Shown here: piece after piece, positions 1-7,932 of the stretch
Numbering within the stretch: position 1 is the first letter of the stretch
Layout: every line of letters begins with the position of its first letter
From: Xanthobacter autotrophicus
GTDB taxonomy: Bacteria > Pseudomonadota > Alphaproteobacteria > Rhizobiales > Xanthobacteraceae
DNA length: 50,746 nucleotides
Assembly (NCBI RefSeq): GCF_030015065.1
Contig: NZ_JAIVFN010000016.1
Span: forward strand, 1 to 50,746
Reading direction: 5' to 3'
Notes under the pieces: model-generated
The model's input: the letters and a program-made list of their open reading frames with translations, nothing else
What the model was told of the DNA's origin: nothing
The model's database searches: none
Program-made: the position numbers and the translations under genes

Positions 1-10
1 ACCTATTAAG

Positions 11-43
11 TCGTCGGCAGCGTCAGATGTGTATGAGAGACAG
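11..43 (+). other. Nextera/Tn5 library adapter remnant (artefact)
   Basis: Bases 11-43 match the 33-nt Illumina Nextera read-1 transposase adapter at every position but one: base 35 is G where the adapter has A. The last 19 nt are the Tn5 mosaic end used in tagmentation. Bases 1-10 precede it and cannot be trusted either. This is library sequence left on the contig end, not genomic DNA. Confidence 0.95.
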
Positions 44-44
44 A

Positions 45-70
45 CCCTCCCCCGCAGGCGGGAGAGGGGG
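45..70. repeat. Dispersed GC-rich palindrome, copy A
   Basis: A pyrimidine arm, CCCTCCCCCGC, is followed by the near-complementary GCGGGAGAGGG, forming a short hairpin. The same element recurs at 7718-7742, 49807-49830 and, inverted, at 49883-49906. It lies 30 bases past the fadN stop and could fold in that transcript, but no T-run follows, so I call it a repeat and not a terminator. Its position directly beside the adapter suggests the assembly broke at a repeat. Confidence 0.75.
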
Positions 71-99
71 CGGGCCGGCGCTTTCCCCGCCCGTCGCGC

Positions 100-2469
100 T
101 CAGTTCCGCAGCGGCCTTCCCGTCTCCAGGATGTGCTCGATCCGGTCCAGCGTGGCGGTGGTGCGGATGAGCTTCATGAAGCCGTCGCGCTCCAGCTCCA
201 GCACCCTGGCGGCGGGCACCGGCTCGATATGGTCGGCACTGCCGCCGGTGAGCACTTCCGCCAGCACGCCGGAGACCACGGTATCGTGCTTGGTCGCCAT
301 GCCGCGCTTGGCGAAGCCTGCCACCGCCATGTCCATGGCCACCTTGCCGGTGGGACCCGGCAGGAAGAATTCCACGGGCTTGGGCGGCGCGTAGCCCTCC
401 ACCAGCGCCAGGGCCTTCGCCTTGGCGTCGGCGAGGAGCCGGTCGCGGTTCATGGTGATGCCGTCGCTCTCGCGCAGGAATTTCAGCTCCTTGGCCTCGG
501 CGGCGGACTTCGCCACGGTGGCGGTGGAGACCGTCTCGAACACCTTGGAGGGCGCCGGCATGGGCCCCTTGGGGAACTTGGGGTCGGTGGCCCAGCGCTC
601 CAGCATGGCGGTGCAGCCGCCCCAGGCGGGCAGCACGCCCACGCCGCATTCCACGAGGCCGATATAGCTCTCCGCATGGGCCTGCACGGCGCTGGCGTGG
701 AGCAGGATCTCGCACCCGCCGCCCAGCGCCAGCCCCGAGGGGGCCGCCACCACGGGGAAGGGGGCGTATTTCATGTCCTGGTAGGTCTTCTGGCCGGCGG
801 CCACCAGCTTCTCCACCTCGCCGAAGGCGCCGATGTTGCAGGCGAACAGCGCAAGGCCGAGATTGGCGCCCACCGAGAAGTTCGAGCCCTCGTTATAGAT
901 GACGAGCGCCTTGTGCTTGTCCTTCACCAGCTTCAGCGCCTTGCCGAGCAAGGTGATGATGCCTTCATCCAGCGAATTGCTCTTGGAGGTGAATTCCAGG
1001 CACACCACCCCGTCGCCGATATCCCACAAGGCCGCCGAGCCGTTCTTGAGCAGCGGCTGGGACTTCAGCTTGATATCCGCGAGCAGCAGCACGCCTTCCG
1101 GGCGCACCACGTCGCGATAGCTGCCGTCGAGGGCGAGATACTGCCGCGTGCCGTTCTCCACCCGGTAGAAGGGGGTGTCCGCCGCCAGCGCCAGCAGGGC
1201 CGGCACCTCCTCGTCATCGGCCACGAGCAGGCCGGCAAGACGGGCGGCGCCGATCTTGTCGATCAGCTCGAACGGGCCGAATTTCCAATTGTAGCCAAGG
1301 CGCATGGCATCATCTATGGCGACGATGTCGTCCGCCGCCTCGGGCACCAGCCGCGCCGCATAGGCGAGCGTCTTCGCCATGACGGAGCGGGCATAGCGCC
1401 CCGCCGTGCCGGGCGCGGACAGGAGGGCGAAGATGTCCCGGCCAGCCCCGTCCTCCAGCTCCGGCACGCTGGCCTTTTCCTGCGGGCGGTAGGCGCCGGT
1501 GGCGAGATCAATGGCCTCCTTCGCCTTGCCGCCATTGTCACGGTTGAGCCGGTAGAAGCCGCCCTTGCCCTTGCGGCCGGTATAGCCGGTCTCGATCATC
1601 TTCGAGATCAGCGGCTCGTCGCGCAGGGTGGCATGGAACGGGTCTGAGGCGGGAAGCGCCCGCTTCAGGGAGCCCTGCACATGGGGCATCAGGTCGAGGC
1701 CCACGAGGTCGATGAGGCCGAACACGCCGGTCTTGGGGAAGCCGAAGGGCCGGCCCATCACCGCGTCCGCCTCCTCCACCTTGAGGCCGAGGCGGAAGGC
1801 CTCGCCCACGGCGAGCTGCAGCCAGTAGGTGCCGAGCCGGTTGGCGATAAAGCCGGGGGTGTCCTTGCAGGTCACCACGGTCTTGCCCAGCTTCACGTCG
1901 GCAAAGCGCGCGACCGCGGCGACGGTGGCCGGAGCGGTATCGGCGCCGGCCACGATCTCCAGCAGCCGCATGTAGCGCGGCGGGTTGAAGAAGTGGGTGA
2001 TGAGGAAGTCGCGCCGGAAGCTGTCCGGCAGCCCGGCGGTGAGATCGGCGAGCGGAATGGTGGAGGTGTTGGACGACACCGCCGAGCCCGGCCGGCGGGC
2101 GCCCTCGATCTTCGCGTAGAGGGCCTGCTTGATGTCCAGCCGCTCGATCACCGCCTCCACGATCCAGTCGCAGGAGGCGAGGTCCGAGAGGTTGTCCTCG
2201 ATGTTGCCGGTCTTCACCAGCCTGGCGGCGGCTTTCGACATGAAGGGGGCGGGGTCGGCCTTCAGCAGCTTCTCCACCGCCGTTTCGGCGATCACGTTGC
2301 GGTTGGCGGCGCCCTCCGGGACGATGTCGAGGAGCAGCACCTCAATACCGGCGTTGGCCACATGGGCGGCGATGCCCGCGCCCATGACGCCGGCGCCGAT
2401 GACGGCCACTTTCCTGATGTCGAAGTCGCCGATGCCGGCGAAGGTCTTGATATCGGTTTCGCTGGTCAT
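100..2469 (-). CDS. fadN: 3-hydroxyacyl-CoA dehydrogenase / enoyl-CoA hydratase, FadN type
   Basis: A 789-residue bifunctional beta-oxidation enzyme that would hydrate trans-2-enoyl-CoA and oxidise the L-3-hydroxyacyl-CoA with NAD. The N-terminus carries a Rossmann signature (VIGAGVMGAGIAAHVANAG, about residues 15-33) and then the dehydrogenase motif HFFNPP. The C-terminal third is a crotonase domain (SVGANLGLA, and VECGVGVLPAWGG). This order, dehydrogenase first and hydratase last, is that of Bacillus FadN, the reverse of E. coli FadB/FadJ, and the length matches FadN. The ATG at 2469 is chosen because the Rossmann fold starts right after it and GAGGGGG precedes it. The reading frame stays open upstream, but that part is only thiolase DNA in another frame. 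It lies 11 bases after the thiolase, almost certainly in one operon. Confidence 0.93.
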   Translation of the reverse strand: MTSETDIKTFAGIGDFDIRKVAVIGAGVMGAGIAAHVANAGIEVLLLDIVPEGAANRNVIAETAVEKLLKADPAPFMSKAAARLVKTGNIEDNLSDLASCDWIVEAVIERLDIKQALYAKIEGARRPGSAVSSNTSTIPLADLTAGLPDSFRRDFLITHFFNPPRYMRLLEIVAGADTAPATVAAVARFADVKLGKTVVTCKDTPGFIANRLGTYWLQLAVGEAFRLGLKVEEADAVMGRPFGFPKTGVFGLIDLVGLDLMPHVQGSLKRALPASDPFHATLRDEPLISKMIETGYTGRKGKGGFYRLNRDNGGKAKEAIDLATGAYRPQEKASVPELEDGAGRDIFALLSAPGTAGRYARSVMAKTLAYAARLVPEAADDIVAIDDAMRLGYNWKFGPFELIDKIGAARLAGLLVADDEEVPALLALAADTPFYRVENGTRQYLALDGSYRDVVRPEGVLLLADIKLKSQPLLKNGSAALWDIGDGVVCLEFTSKSNSLDEGIITLLGKALKLVKDKHKALVIYNEGSNFSVGANLGLALFACNIGAFGEVEKLVAAGQKTYQDMKYAPFPVVAAPSGLALGGGCEILLHASAVQAHAESYIGLVECGVGVLPAWGGCTAMLERWATDPKFPKGPMPAPSKVFETVSTATVAKSAAEAKELKFLRESDGITMNRDRLLADAKAKALALVEGYAPPKPVEFFLPGPTGKVAMDMAVAGFAKRGMATKHDTVVSGVLAEVLTGGSADHIEPVPAARVLELERDGFMKLIRTTATLDRIEHILETGRPLRN

Positions 2470-2480
2470 GACGCGCCCCC

Positions 2481-3641
2481 TCAGACGCGTTCGAGCACGG
2501 TGGCGATGCCCTGTCCGCCACCGATGCACTGGGTGGCGAGGGCGTATTTCCCGCCCTCCCGCTTCAGCAATGACGCGGCCTTGCCGACGATGCGCGCGCC
2601 CGTGGCGCCGAGGGGATGGCCGAGGGCGATGGCGCCGCCGTCGATGTTGAGGGTCTCGTCGCGGACGCCGAGTTCGCGTTGGCAGGCAAGGGCTTGGGAG
2701 GCGAAGGCCTCGTTCAGCTCCACCACGTCGATCTGCGAGATGTCGATGCCCGAGCGGGTCAGCGCCTTGCGTGTCGCCGCCACCGGGCCGATGCCCATGA
2801 TCTCCGGCGCGCAGCCAGCAACCGCAACGCTTTTCAGGCGGGCGAGGGGTTCCAGGCCATGCTTTTGCGCATAGTCCTCCGAGCACACCAGCACGGCGGA
2901 CGCCCCATCGGTGAGGGGGGAGGAGGTGCCGGCGGTGACGGTGCCGTTCTCGTCGAAGGCGGGCTTGAGGGCGGCCAGGGATTCGGCCGTGGCGTCGCGG
3001 CGGATGCAGCCGTCCTGGGTCGCGGTCTTGCCCGTGTCCTTGCCGTTGATGCGGATGGGCACGATCTCGCCGGCGAACTTGCCGGCCGCCTCGGCGGCGG
3101 TCGCTTTCGCGTGGCTTTTCAAAGCGAAGGCGTCCTGGTCGGCGCGGGTGATCTGCCACTTGGCGGCGACGTTCTCCGCCGTCTCGCCCATGCCCATATA
3201 GGCCTGCGGGAGCTTGGCGTAGAGTGCCGGATTGGGCATGGGATTGAAGCCGGTCATGGGCACGCGGCTCATGCTCTCGATGCCGGCGCAGATGAACGCC
3301 TCGCCGGCGCCGAGCTGGATCTGCCCCGCCGCCATGTGCACCGACTGCATGGACGAGCCGCAGAAGCGGTTCACGGTCGCGCCCGCGACACTGTCCGGCA
3401 GGCCGGCGATCATGCCGATGAGCCGGGCGATGTTAAAGCCTTGCTCTGCCTCGGGAAAAGCGCAGCCGACGATGAGGTCCTCGATGTCCTCCACCTTGAC
3501 GCCGGTGCGGGCCACCAGCTCCGCCACCACCTGTGCGGCGAGGTCGTCCGGGCGCACGCGCGCCAGTTCCCCCTTTTTGGCAAGGGTAAAGGGCGAGCGG
3601 GCATAGCCCGCAATCACAACGTTTTGCGTGGGGGCGCTCAT
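2481..3641 (-). CDS. fadA: Acetyl-CoA acyltransferase (3-ketoacyl-CoA thiolase)
   Basis: A 386-residue thiolase that would cleave 3-ketoacyl-CoA with CoA to acetyl-CoA and a shortened acyl-CoA, the last step of beta-oxidation. The acyl-accepting cysteine is Cys94 in NRFCGSSMQS. The C-terminal active-site pair is His342 in GHPLGATGA and Cys372 in CIGGGQG, and the length is normal for the family. The start at ATG 3641 gives MSAPTQNVVIAGYARSPF, the usual thiolase N-terminus. The gene is first in the thiolase-dehydrogenase pair and lies 67 bases downstream of the merR gene on the same strand. Substrate chain length cannot be read from the sequence. Confidence 0.95.
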   Translation of the reverse strand: MSAPTQNVVIAGYARSPFTLAKKGELARVRPDDLAAQVVAELVARTGVKVEDIEDLIVGCAFPEAEQGFNIARLIGMIAGLPDSVAGATVNRFCGSSMQSVHMAAGQIQLGAGEAFICAGIESMSRVPMTGFNPMPNPALYAKLPQAYMGMGETAENVAAKWQITRADQDAFALKSHAKATAAEAAGKFAGEIVPIRINGKDTGKTATQDGCIRRDATAESLAALKPAFDENGTVTAGTSSPLTDGASAVLVCSEDYAQKHGLEPLARLKSVAVAGCAPEIMGIGPVAATRKALTRSGIDISQIDVVELNEAFASQALACQRELGVRDETLNIDGGAIALGHPLGATGARIVGKAASLLKREGGKYALATQCIGGGQGIATVLERV

Positions 3642-3653
3642 TGGGCTCTCCTG

Positions 3654-3668
3654 CCTGTATGTCGTGTT
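3654..3668 (-). promoter_or_regulatory. Degenerate third copy of the putative MerR-linked motif
   Basis: CCTGTATGTCGTGTT agrees at 10 of 15 positions with the motif at 4154-4168 and has the same orientation relative to its gene. It lies 13 bases upstream of the thiolase start. It could be a weak operator or chance similarity. Confidence 0.25.
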
Positions 3669-3708
3669 GGACCGCGCCGGTGGCGCGGGGGGCCGAACCG
3701 GGATCCGG

Positions 3709-4146
3709 TCAGCCGGCGGCCTTCTTCTGGGCCGCTTCCTGCTCAAGGGCGGACAGCGTCTGCTCCTCGATGTCCTTCAGCTCGACGATGGTTTCCTCGA
3801 GGGCGAGGCGCTGGTCTTCCAGCATCTCCAGGCGAACCTGCACCTTCTTCAGAAGCAGGCGCATCTGCTCGGTCTGGCTCGGGTCCATGTCGTAGAGATC
3901 GAGATATTCCTTGATCTCGCGCAGCGAGAAACCGAGCCGCTTGCCGCGCAGGATGAGGACCATCCGCGCCCGGTCGCGCTTGGTGTACACGCGCATGGTG
4001 CCGGCGCGACGCGGAACGATCAGTTCCTTGTCCTCGTAAAAGCGGATCGTCCGCGGAGTCACGGACAGGTCCCGCGCCAATTCGGTGACCGTGAAGAACG
4101 TGTCTGTAAGAGCGCCCCCGGCGCCGCGCTTGCCTGTGGATGCCAC
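3709..4146 (-). CDS. MerR-family transcriptional regulator
   Basis: A 145-residue regulator. The MerR winged helix-turn-helix begins near residue 18 (FTVTELARDLSVTPRTIRFY, then YEDKELIVPRR) and is followed by a long dimerising coiled coil (QMRLLLKKVQVRLEMLED...). No cysteine cluster of the metal-sensing MerR proteins is present, so an organic ligand such as an acyl-CoA is more likely. This is inference from the neighbouring fatty-acid genes. The start is a GTG at 4146; an AGG within the adjacent motif could serve as the ribosome site. The gene precedes the thiolase-fadN pair on the same strand and is divergent from the fadL gene, so it most plausibly controls this module. LiuR-type regulators of acyl-CoA catabolism belong to the same family. 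Confidence 0.88.
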   Translation of the reverse strand: MASTGKRGAGGALTDTFFTVTELARDLSVTPRTIRFYEDKELIVPRRAGTMRVYTKRDRARMVLILRGKRLGFSLREIKEYLDLYDMDPSQTEQMRLLLKKVQVRLEMLEDQRLALEETIVELKDIEEQTLSALEQEAAQKKAAG

Positions 4147-4153
4147 AGCTTCA

Positions 4154-4168
4154 CCTATACGTCATCTA
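4154..4168 (-). promoter_or_regulatory. Putative operator next to merR
   Basis: On the minus strand this reads TAGATGACGTATAGG and ends 7 bases before the merR GTG start. Its exact reverse complement relationship to 4456-4470 means that each divergent gene has the motif in the same orientation. Binding here would block translation initiation or transcription of merR, which suggests autoregulation. Confidence 0.5.
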
Positions 4169-4455
4169 TCCGCCCCGAAGATACATGCTTTGACCCTCGG
4201 CGCAAGCCCCGATTCGGCGAGATTTAATCGCGATCGCGTCATCAGCCGCGGGCATGCGCGGGCTTTGGCGAAGGCTTGTTGAAACGGGGGCTTTCGATCC
4301 TGGATTGCGGATGCCCCGATGTACCCTCGCTTTGTCCTGGTCAGGACGGCCCGGCCGGCCAACTGTTGCGCGCCTGCAACGCATCTGGCTTTCCCTTGCG
4401 ATCGCGTTCCGGGTTAAAACGATCACTGTTGACGCAGATATTCGTTTAGGCATGT

Positions 4456-4470
4456 TAGATGACGTATAGG
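4456..4470 (+). promoter_or_regulatory. Putative operator upstream of fadL
   Basis: TAGATGACGTATAGG lies 71 bases before the fadL start and just downstream of the candidate TTGACG box at 4429-4434. It would overlap the -10/+1 zone of that promoter. It is identical to the minus-strand copy beside merR. Confidence 0.5.
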
Positions 4471-4541
4471 GCATCGAAAAAACCAATACTGCACTGCAGC
4501 GTGCCGGGCCCAGAGGAAACAGGTTCAGGAGGGGGTACCCC

Positions 4542-5861
4542 ATGATGATGCGCGACTGGGCCGTGCGGGCGGCCGGAGTGCTTGTTCTTCCCGTGGTCGC
4601 AGGCGCCGCGGGCGAGGCGCAGGCCGGCGGCTTTGGCCTGCGCGAGCAGAGCGCCTACTACCAGGGCACGTCTTTCGCCGGAAACGCGGCGGGGGGCGAG
4701 GGGCTGGGCTCCATGTTCTGGAATCCGGCGGCCATCAGCTTCGCCCCGGGCCTGAGCGTCGAAGGCAACGTCACCTACATCGCGCCCCATGCCGCGGTGG
4801 ATGTCTATTCCGCCACGGCGCCCCTCACCGGCGCCTCGCTGGGCAATCTCGGCGTCAGCGACATCGTGGACAACGGCACCCTGCCGACCACCTACATCTC
4901 CTATGCGTGGGACAAGTGGGCGGTGGGCCTGGCAGTGACCTCGCCCTTCGGCCTCGTGACCGACGCGCCGTGCAACTGGTCGGGCCGCTATTACGGCTGC
5001 TACAACAAGATCTTCGACATGAACGTCCAGGCCTCGGCGGCCTACAGGGTCAATGAGTGGCTGACCCTCGGTGGCGGGCTGAACGTCAACTATATCGACG
5101 CCAAGCTCACCAACGCGCAGTTCGCGGGCCTGGCGACGCCCGCCAACAACCTCTACGCGCAGCTGGACGGAGACGATCTCGGCATCGGCTTCAATCTCGG
5201 CGTGCTGTTCACCCTGGCGCCGGGCACGACGCTCGGCGTGGGCTACCGCTCCTATATCGACCAGAGGCTTGCCGGGACTCTCAATCTCTCGGTGGCCGGC
5301 CTCACCACCGTCAACCAGATGAACGTCAATGCGGGCCTGACCCTCCCGGACCAGGTGACCGCGTCCTTCCGCTCGCAGATCGCGCCGCAATGGACGGTGC
5401 TCGGCACGGTGGAATGGACCAACTGGTCCACGGTGCAGGAACTCGTCGTGACCACGCGCGGCATCCCGGTGAGCACGCTGGACCTCAAGTGGAACGACGG
5501 CTGGTACTTCTCCGGCGGTGTCGAATACCAGTGGGATCCCAGGCTCGCGCTCAGGGCCGGCATCGCCTACGAACTCTCCCCGGTTCCGGACGAGACGCGC
5601 TCGCCGCGCCTGCCCGACACCAACCGCCTGTGGCTGTCGGGGGGCCTCACCTACAATTTCACCCCGCAATTCGCCATGGACTTCGCCTACAGCCACATTT
5701 TCGGCGAGACGAGCCCCATGGGCCTCTATCCCACGGATCCGGCCAACGCGCTGCGCGGCTCTCTCGTGGCCGAGGTGAACGACGGCTACGTGGACATCGT
5801 CTCGGTGGGCCTGCGCTACAAGTTCAATGCCCCGACGGCCGCCGCGCTGATCACCAAGTGA
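4542..5861 (+). CDS. fadL: FadL/OmpP1-family outer-membrane long-chain fatty acid channel
   Basis: A 439-residue outer-membrane beta-barrel predicted to take up long-chain fatty acids or other hydrophobic compounds. A signal peptide spans about residues 1-28 and ends at EAQA. The mature N-terminus GGFGLREQSAYYQGTSFAGN is characteristic of the FadL N-terminal hatch. MFWNPAAISF, another family hallmark, follows. The C-terminus has alternating strands ending in VSVGLRYKF. The start is the first of three consecutive ATG codons at 4542, six bases after AGGAGGGGG. It is divergent from merR and precedes the acyl-CoA ligase, so import and activation are neighbours. Toluene/XylN-type transporters share the fold, so the exact substrate is open. 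Confidence 0.92.
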   Translation: MMMRDWAVRAAGVLVLPVVAGAAGEAQAGGFGLREQSAYYQGTSFAGNAAGGEGLGSMFWNPAAISFAPGLSVEGNVTYIAPHAAVDVYSATAPLTGASLGNLGVSDIVDNGTLPTTYISYAWDKWAVGLAVTSPFGLVTDAPCNWSGRYYGCYNKIFDMNVQASAAYRVNEWLTLGGGLNVNYIDAKLTNAQFAGLATPANNLYAQLDGDDLGIGFNLGVLFTLAPGTTLGVGYRSYIDQRLAGTLNLSVAGLTTVNQMNVNAGLTLPDQVTASFRSQIAPQWTVLGTVEWTNWSTVQELVVTTRGIPVSTLDLKWNDGWYFSGGVEYQWDPRLALRAGIAYELSPVPDETRSPRLPDTNRLWLSGGLTYNFTPQFAMDFAYSHIFGETSPMGLYPTDPANALRGSLVAEVNDGYVDIVSVGLRYKFNAPTAAALITK

Positions 5862-5960
5862 CGGCATTCCGGCCATCCGCTCCAGGGCGGGTGGCCGGTC
5901 TCGGCAGCCGGGCGCGCGCGAATGATCGTGACCCCGGCGCAATCGCGGATCATATTGCCT

Positions 5961-5975
5961 GACCTAAGGTTAGTC
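5961..5975. promoter_or_regulatory. Near-perfect palindrome upstream of the acyl-CoA ligase
   Basis: GACCTAAGGTTAGTC reads as GAC.TAA and TTAGTC half-sites around GG, broken by one extra base. It lies 59 bases before the ligase start in the only AT-rich part of the fadL-fadD gap. It resembles an operator, but no protein can be assigned. It does not match the 15-base motif in the merR-fadL region. Confidence 0.35.
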
Positions 5976-6034
5976 GCTTGTGCCGCCGGGCGCGCGAAAA
6001 TCACAAGATGGCACCGGCGGAAGGAGGGACATCC

Positions 6035-7684
6035 ATGCTCCATCGCACCGAAGGCGGGGCCGTGGCCACCGCACCCGTGCCCGAGCTGCTCGACACCAGC
6101 GTCGCCGAGTTCGGCGGGCGCGACGCACTGAGCTTTTTCGGCCGCAAATGGACCTATGCCCAGCTTGGCCGGCTGGTGGATCAGGTCGCGGCGGGCCTTC
6201 AGGCCCAGGGTGTGCACAAGGGCTGCAAGGTGGGCCTGTGCCTGCCCAACACGCCTTATTCGGTCATCTTCTTCTTCGCCGTCATGAAGGCCGGCGGCAC
6301 TGTGGTGAACTTCAGCCCGCTCTATGTGGAGCGCGAGCTGAGGCACCAGATCCGCGATTCCGGTACGACCATCATGGTGGTTCCGGACCTCAGGCTCATC
6401 CATTCGCGGGTCGCGGCGGTGGCGCAGGAGGCGGGGCTTAAGACCATCATCGTCTGTCCCATGGCCGGCATCCTGCCCTTTCCCAAGGGGCTTCTGTTCA
6501 ATCTGTTCAAGCGGAAGGACAAGGCCGAGTACAGCCTCGGCGACGGCCTGCACCTTGCCTATGGCGCGCTGCTGCGCCATGGCGACCGGCCGCAGCCGGT
6601 GGAGGTGGATGTGGAGAACGACGTGGCGGTGCTGCAATATACCGGCGGCACCACCGGCGTGCCCAAGGGCGCCATGCTCACCCATGCCAATGTCTCCGCC
6701 AATGCGCAGCAGGTGATGACGCATGCCGATTGCCGCCGGATCGGCGTGAAGCGGGTGCTCGGCGTGCTGCCCCTGTTCCACGTCTTCGCCATGCAGACGG
6801 TGATGCTGATTCCCATCTGCCTCGGCGCCGAGATCATCCTGGTGCCGCGCTTCCAGCTTTCCGACCTGCTGGACCGCATCGAGCGGGAAAAGCCCACCAT
6901 GTTCCCCGGCGTGCCCACCATCTACGCCGCCATCAACGGCGTGGCGAACATCGACAAGCGTGACCTGAAGTCCCTCACCCTGTGCATCTCCGGCGGCGCA
7001 CCGCTCCCCGCCGAGGTGCGCGAGCGCTTCGAGGACCTCACCGGCTGCAAGCTGGTGGAGGGCTACGGCCTCAGCGAGACCGCCCCGGTCGTGACCGCCA
7101 ACCAGCCTCTTGGCCAGGTGAAGGACGGGTCGGTGGGCACGGCCCTGCCGCAGACGGTGATCGAGATCCGCGACCTCGAGGATGTGCGGCGCATCGTCCC
7201 CCAGGGCCAGAAGGGGGAGGTCTGCGTGCGCGGCCCGCAGGTGATGAAGGGCTACTACAATCGCCCGGAGGAGACCGCATCCGCCTTCATCGACGGCGCC
7301 CTGCGCACCGGCGACGTGGGCTATCTGGACGCGGACGGCTTCCTGTTCCTCGTGGACCGCATCAAGGACGTGATCCTGTGCGGTGGCTATAATGTTTACC
7401 CACGGGTTATCGAGGAAGCGCTCTACCTGCACCCCGCGGTGGCGGAGGCGGTGGCCATCGGCATTCCCGATGCGTATCGCGGCCAGGCGCCCAAGGCCTT
7501 CGTCACTTTGCGCGCGGGCGCCGAGGCGACCCCCGAGGAGCTGATGGACTTTCTCTCGGCGCAGATCTCCAAGATCGAGATGCCCAAGGCGGTGGAGATT
7601 CGCGACAGCCTGCCCAAGAGCGTGGTGGGCAAGCTCTCCAAGAAGGAGCTGGTGGAGGAAGAGCGCCAGCGCGCGGACGGGTAG
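6035..7684 (+). CDS. fadD: Long-chain acyl-CoA ligase (AMP-forming)
   Basis: A 549-residue adenylate-forming enzyme that would activate fatty acids to acyl-CoA using ATP. It has the AMP phosphate-binding loop [16 protein letters not shown], the motif [10 protein letters not shown], the hinge region [20 protein letters not shown] with [14 protein letters not shown], and a C-terminal [13 protein letters not shown] whose lysine is the expected catalytic residue. The ATG at 6035 is preceded by GGAAGGAGGGA at a good distance, whereas the frame upstream lacks a ribosome site. It lies 173 bases after the FadL-type gene. With the thiolase and FadN-type enzyme it completes uptake, activation and degradation, except for an acyl-CoA dehydrogenase, which is not in this window. 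Confidence 0.93.
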   Translation: MLHRTEGGAVATAPVPELLDTSVAEFGGRDALSFFGRKWTYAQLGRLVDQVAAGLQAQGVHKGCKVGLCLPNTPYSVIFFFAVMKAGGTVVNFSPLYVERELRHQIRDSGTTIMVVPDLRLIHSRVAAVAQEAGLKTIIVCPMAGILPFPKGLLFNLFKRKDKAEYSLGDGLHLAYGALLRHGDRPQPVEVDVENDVAVLQYTGGTTGVPKGAMLTHANVSANAQQVMTHADCRRIGVKRVLGVLPLFHVFAMQTVMLIPICLGAEIILVPRFQLSDLLDRIEREKPTMFPGVPTIYAAINGVANIDKRDLKSLTLCISGGAPLPAEVRERFEDLTGCKLVEGYGLSETAPVVTANQPLGQVKDGSVGTALPQTVIEIRDLEDVRRIVPQGQKGEVCVRGPQVMKGYYNRPEETASAFIDGALRTGDVGYLDADGFLFLVDRIKDVILCGGYNVYPRVIEEALYLHPAVAEAVAIGIPDAYRGQAPKAFVTLRAGAEATPEELMDFLSAQISKIEMPKAVEIRDSLPKSVVGKLSKKELVEEERQRADG

Positions 7685-7717
7685 GGCCTCCGGCGCAGCC
7701 GGTCCGGCGAAATTGCT

Positions 7718-7742
7718 CCCTCTTCCGCTTGCGGGGGAGGGG
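7718..7742. repeat. Dispersed GC-rich palindrome, copy B
   Basis: CCCTCTTCCGCTTGCGGGGG and the following AGGGG are the inverted form of the element at 45-70 and 49807-49830, with one T for C change. It lies between the acyl-CoA ligase stop and rpsB and may fold in the 3' end of the ligase transcript. The rest of 7743-7932 is rpsB leader with no recognised motif. Confidence 0.65.
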
Positions 7743-7932
7743 CCCGCGGAGCGCCCGGTCGGGGCAACAGGCCTTCGCACCGAGACACGCCCTGCTCGCA
7801 CTTGCTTCGGCACGCCGGCTCGCGTATATGCCCGGCCATCCCGCACGCGGACATCAGGCCCTCATGGCCATCCGGTGCCCTTCTGCTTTGGCGAAGGGTA
7901 CGTCCGCGGAGGCTCAACCGGAGAATACCAAA

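Larger units (their letters stand above)
4147..4541. promoter_or_regulatory. Divergent merR / fadL promoter region
   Basis: A 395-base non-coding stretch, more AT-rich than its surroundings near both ends. It holds two exact inverted copies of a 15-base motif (4154-4168 and 4456-4470). A possible -35 box TTGACG lies at 4429-4434, with an imperfect -10-like TTAGAT at 4455-4460, 20 bases away. Long spacers are typical of MerR-controlled promoters. The ribosome site AGGAGGGGG for fadL is at 4527-4535. No gene was recognised within it. Confidence 0.5.

Noticed and set aside
25-43. Tn5-type mosaic end at the left edge, suggesting a transposon
   Set aside because: The full 33-nt Nextera adapter is present and no transposase follows. 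It is library DNA.
2470-3159. N-terminal extension of the fadN-type protein to about 1,019 residues
   Set aside because: The added residues are Arg/Pro-rich out-of-frame thiolase sequence. The Rossmann domain begins right after ATG 2469.
7743-7932. Structured S2-binding leader of rpsB
   Set aside because: I could not identify the conserved stem-loop of known rpsB leaders by eye. Only a partial repeat copy is evident.
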